Shown piece by piece: positions 60,804-64,000 of a DNA stretch of 64,000 nt (positions within the stretch are counted from its first letter, which is position 1; every line of letters starts with the position of its first letter). The notes below the pieces were generated by a model, which was not told where the DNA came from, did not search any database, and saw nothing but the letters and a program-made list of their open reading frames with translations. This stretch comes from Henricia sp. BOLD:AAB3569. Taxonomy: Eukaryota; Echinodermata; Asteroidea; Spinulosida; Echinasteridae. The translations under genes were made by a program, and so were the position numbers. The stretch is from positions 806,001-870,000 of the forward strand of contig JBBELK010000482.1 of NCBI GenBank assembly GCA_037783545.1, written 5' to 3'.

Positions 60804-63541
60804 TATACCACATCCAACAGCGGAGGGACCGCCAATTACAGGAATGGGAGCAAGTGTGGTTGAGTGCCTTGCTCAAGGGCATAGGTACCACAACCCGTAA
60901 CGGCCAGGAATCGAACCTACATTCTAGTACTAGCACAGGAACTTAAGTTCGACGCACTAGACCGCTCGGCCATAACACCCCACAAACAGGCATTACATAA
61001 TTAAAGAATAATGTTGATAAACTGTCCTGTAGAAATTTCAGTTGGCATTCAGTTCATGCGTTGTTTGTTGCCATTGCTATCAACACTTGGATTTTTCTTG
61101 TCAACTCTAAAGTAAAATTTTGGGTATTAACTGTAAATTATGTTATTTAACATCACATCAATAATTTATCACCAAAAGGAGTTTAAAAGACGAATCATCC
61201 CGCAGCTTGGAGTCAGCGACCCAAGGCCTCCAGTCAACCGTCTTAAGCCTGCGAGACCAGCTAACCCACATCCAAAGCGGCCTTGACGCCAAGAGAATAG
61301 AGAACGCGGACCTGAAAGACTTGACTGAGCGACAGAATGAGAGATTAGCCGAGTGTCAGCGAGACATCGAGGCAGGTCAGTCGGAGCTCGGGAAACTGGA
61401 GGAAATAGCTCATAAGCTGCAGGAGAGGGTGGTGAGTGCTGGAACTCATTGTTTAAAACTATGACCTCGTTTATATTAATTGTTATTCTCTGGGGTGTAT
61501 GTAAAATCGTGTGGATTTTGGTGGATTGAGTAGTGTTAGGGTTAAGGAAATGACTTCGTTCAATGATGATTAGTTATTTATTTTTACTTAATAAATAGTT
61601 CGTTTACATGCACGTGTGACTAGTGCTGCCAAATCACTTTGTCGAATAAAAGGAGCATTCGCATTACATGGCCGAGCGGTCTAGTGCGTCGAACTCAAGT
61701 TGCTGTGCCAGTACTATAATGTGGGTTCGATTCCGGGCCGTGACGGGTTGTGGCACCTTATGCTTTTGAGCAAGGCACTTAATCACACTTGGTCCGTCCT
61801 TCGGAAGGGATGTAAAGCCGTTGGCCCAGTGTGTTAGGTAACGCACTTTAAAGATCCCAGAGCATTCTTTCATGAAGAGCAAGGGGAGGGAATCCCCTGT
61901 GTCTCTGGATGTTTCTAATTCAATTTAGAAGTTGATAGTTATTCGAATATCTATCTTAATTTATCCCATTCCTGTAATTGGTGGTCCTTCCGCTGTTGGA
62001 TTTGGTGAATAAATAAATGAATAAATAAACAAAAGGGGAACAAATTTGCTTGAATTTGCTGAAGCGATTTAATTTGTCAAATTCAGTGATCTCTTTGTTG
62101 AAAGAAACAATTTTGCTTTATCGAACAAAGTGATTCTAATCTTCATCGAAAGACGAGGGAGGGGCGGGGCATTCACATTACAAAATCTCGTCATTAAATC
62201 ATCAGTGAATATTTGTGAGACAAAGTATTTTCCCTGATTGATTCATCAATGCAACCAACATTCAAATTGACCTCTGCTTCTATGTTGCTTTTGAAGTTTT
62301 TTACATACTTTGTCATTTTAGCATAAATTGTTAATATTGTTAGGGTATACGGTATAGCTTTACAGTCATTTTGTGAAGGATCACATACATGTGTGCAAGT
62401 GCATTATTCACACACACACATGCACATAGTATTGAGTATGAGATGTCACGTTTGTCTTTTCTATAGAGACACTCTGCACATCACGGCCTGAGGAACCCCA
62501 GTCCTGCCCCCAGCACCCTGTCGGCTGATCAGGCTCATGTTTGTTTTCTCCCCAGAGACACTCTGCGGACCCCTCATTCCTTCCAACCAACGACCATAAT
62601 ATCCCCCACCCTGTACGGTCAAGCAGCCCTGCCTCGGACCCCGGCCTGATGTCCCTGTCACATCACAGCCTGAGGAACCTTAGTCCTGCCCCCAGTGCCC
62701 TGTCGGCTGATCAGGCTTATGATACTGGATTTGGAGATGTTTTGGACCTTTTTGGACCTGGTGCTGGCGGTAATAAAGGTCTGGTTGCACAGCTCAGGTA
62801 TGTTTTTGGTGATTTTTACTCTGTTTATTTGTTGTAGAAGTTGTTACGTCATATGCTACAGAGTTCGAACGCAATATTTGGCATGGTGGCTAATAACCAT
62901 TGAAATGAAACAACCAAACTTAGGATGAGAACAAAAAACATGTGAGCCTTATCAGGGTTCGAACCTGAGACCTCTGACACACCACCCAGATGCTCTTCCA
63001 GCTAAGCTATGAGGCATCGTGATATACTCCCTCAGATTTTCCCCAAGACCTCTGACACACCGGGCAGATGCTCTACCAGCTGAGCTAAGAGGCACAACGA
63101 TATACTCCCTCATGATTTCCCATGACCTTTGTCACACCGGGCATATGCTCTACCATCTGAGCTATAAGACTCAGGGGCTGCGTTCGGGAGTGTACTCGTG
63201 TATGTTAACACGAGTATCCTCCTGCGCGCGCGAACGGCAAGATTAACGACACTCGGGTCAGTGAGAGTATGCTCTCGCTACTCCCCGACAAATGGGGAGT
63301 GTGCTCTTACTCCTTACAAGTGTCATGTGATTTGTACGAAGATGGTGGAATATATATTGGCACCTGTCGATTTACGTTTTGGATCTTTCTATCAGAATAA
63401 AGGTGGCCATGACTGAGGCTGAGAACCAGCGCCTCCAAGCAGCTCGGCAGAGGGACACAGCCGGTGTTTCTCTGTCAAACAGTGGCACGATGGATGGGCT
63501 ACGCTTTGAGCTCAGTGCACTCGTTGAGAAAAATAAAATTG
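51983..63541 (+). CDS. CCDC18: Coiled-coil domain-containing protein 18, 5' part (10 exons; continues beyond window)
   Basis: Ten exons join in frame to 532 complete codons plus one base; human CCDC18 has 1454 aa, so the 3' two-thirds is missing. Similarity to human CCDC18 is low but colinear: ESDLDGDLLLKNVSNIRKRL (human EESLLANVASLRHEL), ENESLRKKLQALRDENSQLV (QEIKSLREKLNKLRQQNACLV), LVEFEQELQDNDAVIKQSRE, VENQRDEAMRSLEDVTDQLN ([20 protein letters not shown]), QNERLAECQRDIEAGQSELG (QNERLDLCQQEIESSRVELR), and IKVAMTEAENQRLQ (IKLAIKEAEIQKLH). Long alpha-helical coiled coil; centrosome/centriolar-satellite protein in vertebrates. The start is the first ATG after acceptor CTCCAG at 51969, implying an upstream 5'-UTR exon. 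Neighbouring RPL5 supports the identity. Confidence 0.85.
53853..54057 (+). CDS. CCDC18: CCDC18 exon 2
   Basis: 205 nt, acceptor TTGTAG, donor GTAAGT; phase 2 in, phase 0 out. YPVSSEENLLGDEALRSLTL, acidic DDLTDDDYSDY, then a basic linker. Confidence 0.82.
54953..55123 (+). CDS. CCDC18: CCDC18 exon 3 (coiled coil)
   Basis: 171 nt, acceptor AATCAG, donor GTGAGT; phase 0. IENESLRKKLQALRDENSQL and HKILNELESAGYELHSTRN, the best match to human CCDC18. Two decayed copies follow in the intron. Confidence 0.88.
55179..55390 (+). pseudogene. Two decayed tandem copies of CCDC18 exon 3
   Basis: Copy 1, 55179-55283, repeats ATGAGTAACCACAAGTTACT and CTCAACCAAGAGCCAG, and even keeps GGTGAGT after it, but carries TTGATA at the GGATAC position (in-frame TGA). 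Copy 2, 55325-55390, keeps CAGCTCGTCATGAGTAACCG only. Intronic flank CATTAGACTCA is also repeated, so exon plus donor were duplicated together. Confidence 0.85.
55698..55807 (+). CDS. CCDC18: CCDC18 exon 4
   Basis: 110 nt, acceptor GTTCAG, donor GTCAGA; phase 0 in, phase 2 out. LQVVTSELESTKNEVPLLRS then KLSQLESSIRLDGEAL, heptad-rich. Confidence 0.85.
55868..56680 (-). repeat. Thr-tRNA-like SINE split by a LINE insertion
   Basis: Reversed B-box CGGGATTCGAACCC at 55879-55892; D-arm CTCTACCAACTGAGCTATGA at 56613-56632. The LINE fragment lies between. ATAC occurs at both junctions. Confidence 0.7.
55903..56594 (+). mobile_element. 5'-truncated non-LTR retrotransposon (RT C-terminal end)
   Basis: The frame at 55907-56386 ends with the C-terminal part of a LINE ORF2: SRRLYILSKLRKNGV, YKTYILSTLEFGAVVW, HSIERVQKRALRII, typical of CR1/Jockey-type elements downstream of the RT catalytic box. 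The catalytic core is absent. The 3' tail is (GAAT)n, TGAATGAATGAATGAAT. The start codon used by the frame is not meaningful, because the element is 5'-truncated. Confidence 0.85.
56859..56987 (+). CDS. CCDC18: CCDC18 exon 5
   Basis: 129 nt, acceptor CTTTAG, donor GTCAGT; phase 2 in and out. SADKKLVEFEQELQDNDAVI, then KQSREEIKTVKSELSYEAQH. Confidence 0.87.
57000..57215. repeat. Imperfect palindromic element in CCDC18 intron 5
   Basis: GCACTGAAAATCACAGAAT faces ATTCTGTGATTTTCAGTGC. Outer CGTCGCTTTGA and TCAAAGCGACATTTG also pair. It begins about 13 bp after the exon 5 donor. Confidence 0.65.
58296..58392 (+). CDS. CCDC18: CCDC18 exon 6
   Basis: 97 nt, acceptor TTTTAG, donor GTAAAT; phase 2 in, phase 0 out. 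VENQRDEAMRSLEDVTDQLN then EYRNKTMEKFKQ. Confidence 0.88.
58393..58836 (+). repeat. Three tandem units, 120-170 bp, starting at the exon 6 donor
   Basis: Units at about 58393, 58548 and 58717, each with TAATGTCAA- or TATGTCAA-type starts, a TTCCACCTTTGTGGC-like block and a TCGAATCCTGTC B-box-like block (units 1 and 2). The first unit starts with the GTAAATG of the splice donor. Confidence 0.7.
59250..59392 (+). repeat. SINE 3' end with (AAAT)n tail
   Basis: CCCTTGAGCAAGGCACTCAA, CCTGTAATTGGCGGTCCATC and AATAAATAAATAAATAAATA. Same family as 60760-60985 (inverse) and 61665-62025. Confidence 0.75.
59545..59681. repeat. 137-bp palindromic element with duplicated ACGAGTATACTCGT core
   Basis: AACACGTTGACTGCCGA faces TCGGCAGTCAACGTGTT. 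The left core CTACGAGTATACTCGTAG (59562-59579) is a perfect 18-bp palindrome; a second core lies at 59602-59621. Confidence 0.75.
59725..59846 (+). CDS. CCDC18: CCDC18 exon 7
   Basis: 122 nt, acceptor ATTTAG, donor GTAAAT; phase 0 in, phase 2 out. YQSSEDHLRDSLLHCDKERE, then ELLEKATALEGELQDARESI. Confidence 0.85.
60012..60297. repeat. 12/14-bp compound minisatellite
   Basis: Alternating TCACAGTTACTC and TGACAATGTTACTC units, about twenty in all, in no fixed order. CCDC18 intron 7. Confidence 0.9.
60298..60690 (+). mobile_element. 3' end of a LINE (non-LTR retrotransposon)
   Basis: One frame reads CYKGPSFLNSLPSDIRNASS, then FKNKLKHYL and a stop, the typical C-terminus of a CR1/Jockey-like ORF2. 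GTCACCCTCTCAAAATAAAG follows. No RT core. Confidence 0.7.
60760..60985 (-). repeat. Leu/Ser-tRNA-like SINE, minus strand, (ATTT)n tail
   Basis: TTATTTATTTATTTATTTAT tail at the left, CCTTGCTCAAGGGCATAGGT, B-box AGGAATCGAACCTAC and CGCACTAGACCGCTCGGCC head (all reversed). Confidence 0.8.
61179..61431 (+). CDS. CCDC18: CCDC18 exon 8 (coiled coil)
   Basis: 253 nt; acceptor CCAAAAG has a weak pyrimidine tract; donor GTGAGT; phase 2 in, phase 0 out. SLESATQGLQSTVLSLRDQL, then DLTERQNERLAECQRDIEAG. Confidence 0.88.
61665..62025 (+). repeat. Leu/Ser-tRNA-like SINE, full length
   Basis: Head ATGGCCGAGCGGTCTAGTGC, B-box GTGGGTTCGATTCC, body GTAAAGCCGTTGGCCCAGTG and a GAATAAATAAATGAATAAAT tail. Confidence 0.85.
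62467..62543 (+). pseudogene. Partial tandem copy of CCDC18 exon 9 with its own acceptor
   Basis: TTCTATAG precedes AGACACTCTGCACATCACGG, joining the start of exon 9 to its later CCTGAGGAACCCCAGTCCTG block. It runs through GGCTGATCAGGCTCAT into the true acceptor TTCTCCCCAG. Used as an alternative acceptor it would add 89 nt, shift frame and stop within exon 9. Confidence 0.8.
62556..62797 (+). CDS. CCDC18: CCDC18 exon 9 (Ser/Pro-rich linker)
   Basis: 242 nt, acceptor CCCCAG, donor GTATGT; phase 0 in, phase 2 out. RHSADPSFLPTNDHN, SSSPASDPGLMSLSHHSLRN, then DTGFGDVLDLFGPG. Non-coil; frame supported by both neighbours. Confidence 0.82.
62880..63180 (-). repeat. Three tandem tRNA-like segments, minus strand
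   Basis: At about 62945-63017, 63045-63097 and 63125-63171: reversed D-arm CTACCAGCTGAGCTAAGAGG-type blocks and CCGGGCAGATGCTC repeated. Only the first keeps a B-box (GGGTTCGAACCTGAG) and a SINE body to its left. Confidence 0.7.
63396..63541 (+). CDS. CCDC18: CCDC18 exon 10 (last in window)
   Basis: 146 nt, acceptor TATCAG, donor GTAAGA; phase 2 in, phase 1 out. IKVAMTEAENQRLQAARQRD, then GLRFELSALVEKNKI. The gene continues to the right. Confidence 0.86.
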
Positions 63542-64000
63542 GTAAGAATAGTTTCTGCAGTTTAGTAGAAAATGTTTCCTCGCACATTTTTCCTTCGCAG
63601 AAATGCGTAGAGGACAAACCATAGTCCATATCTAACTCGGCTCTTTTGCGAGGGAGGACGACATAAACTATGCAACTCTGACATAAATCATATAAACTTT
63701 GTAGTGAAGTGTATGCATGCTAGCATATCCAATGAACGATGTGTGTAAATGCATGGCATGTCAATCATGATATATCGCCAATTGTAGGGGTTGAATTTTC
63801 TGTTAGATTTGTCAGTTGTAATTGGGGCAAGCCGGGCAGGAGTTTGGGTCGTATCTTAAATGATCTCTAGGAGGGGTGGTTATCTCATAGACCATATCGC
63901 CAATCGTGTTTCACCGACAGAGGGCGCTCTTCTGCAAAGCACTATGGGATTTATCAGGGTTCGAACCATCGATAGTTTGACCCCTGATAAATCCCATAGT
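63542..64000. other. CCDC18 intron 10 (start)
   Basis: No exon recognised. AGAGGGCGCT at 63919-63928. The last 60 bp contain a short inverted repeat, ACTATGGGATTTATCAGGGT facing CCTGATAAATCCCATAGT, probably the start of another palindromic element. Confidence 0.55.

Overview
The window is animal nuclear DNA: small coding exons with GT-AG introns, four conserved single-copy metazoan genes, and dense intronic repeats. Gene content, intron sizes, tRNA-derived SINEs and many palindromic elements suggest a marine invertebrate deuterostome, most likely an echinoderm. The species is an inference; the sequence does not name it.

Layout. (1) 3.46-27.90 kb, minus strand: a complete 19-exon far-upstream-element-binding protein gene (FUBP1/KHSRP/FUBP3 family; four KH domains plus tyrosine-rich C-terminal repeats; 694 aa). 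(2) 28.35-36.66 kb, plus strand: a complete 11-exon SCYL3 pseudokinase gene (803 aa), head-to-head with FUBP across 448 bp. (3) 40.32-46.66 kb, minus strand: RPL5, with six coding exons that cover everything except the first one or two codons; it converges on SCYL3. (4) 51.97-63.54 kb, plus strand: the 5' part of CCDC18, a centrosomal coiled-coil protein, ten exons with the gene running off the right edge. RPL5 and CCDC18 are divergent and lie near each other on human chromosome 1 as well. Codon phase stays consistent across every proposed junction in all four genes.

Between exons the DNA is mostly repeat: five copies of a 130-140 bp GC-rich palindrome, 420-bp foldback elements, hAT-like and Harbinger-like MITEs, a Thr-tRNA-like SINE family, Leu/Ser-tRNA-like SINEs, pieces of non-LTR retrotransposons, and several minisatellites. 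Some insertions can be ordered in time, because an uninterrupted paralogous copy of the target repeat also lies in this window. Decayed partial copies of coding exons sit beside FUBP exon 15, CCDC18 exon 3 and CCDC18 exon 9, so small tandem duplication has been active within genes.

The four genes do not form a pathway. FUBP is a nuclear single-stranded nucleic-acid-binding regulator, SCYL3 a Golgi/ezrin-associated pseudokinase, RPL5 a 60S ribosomal and 5S-RNP protein, and CCDC18 a centriolar-satellite/centrosome protein. I found no convincing new multi-gene system. The novel material is repeat architecture, exon duplication and a tandem intronic unit in RPL5 that could be structured RNA.
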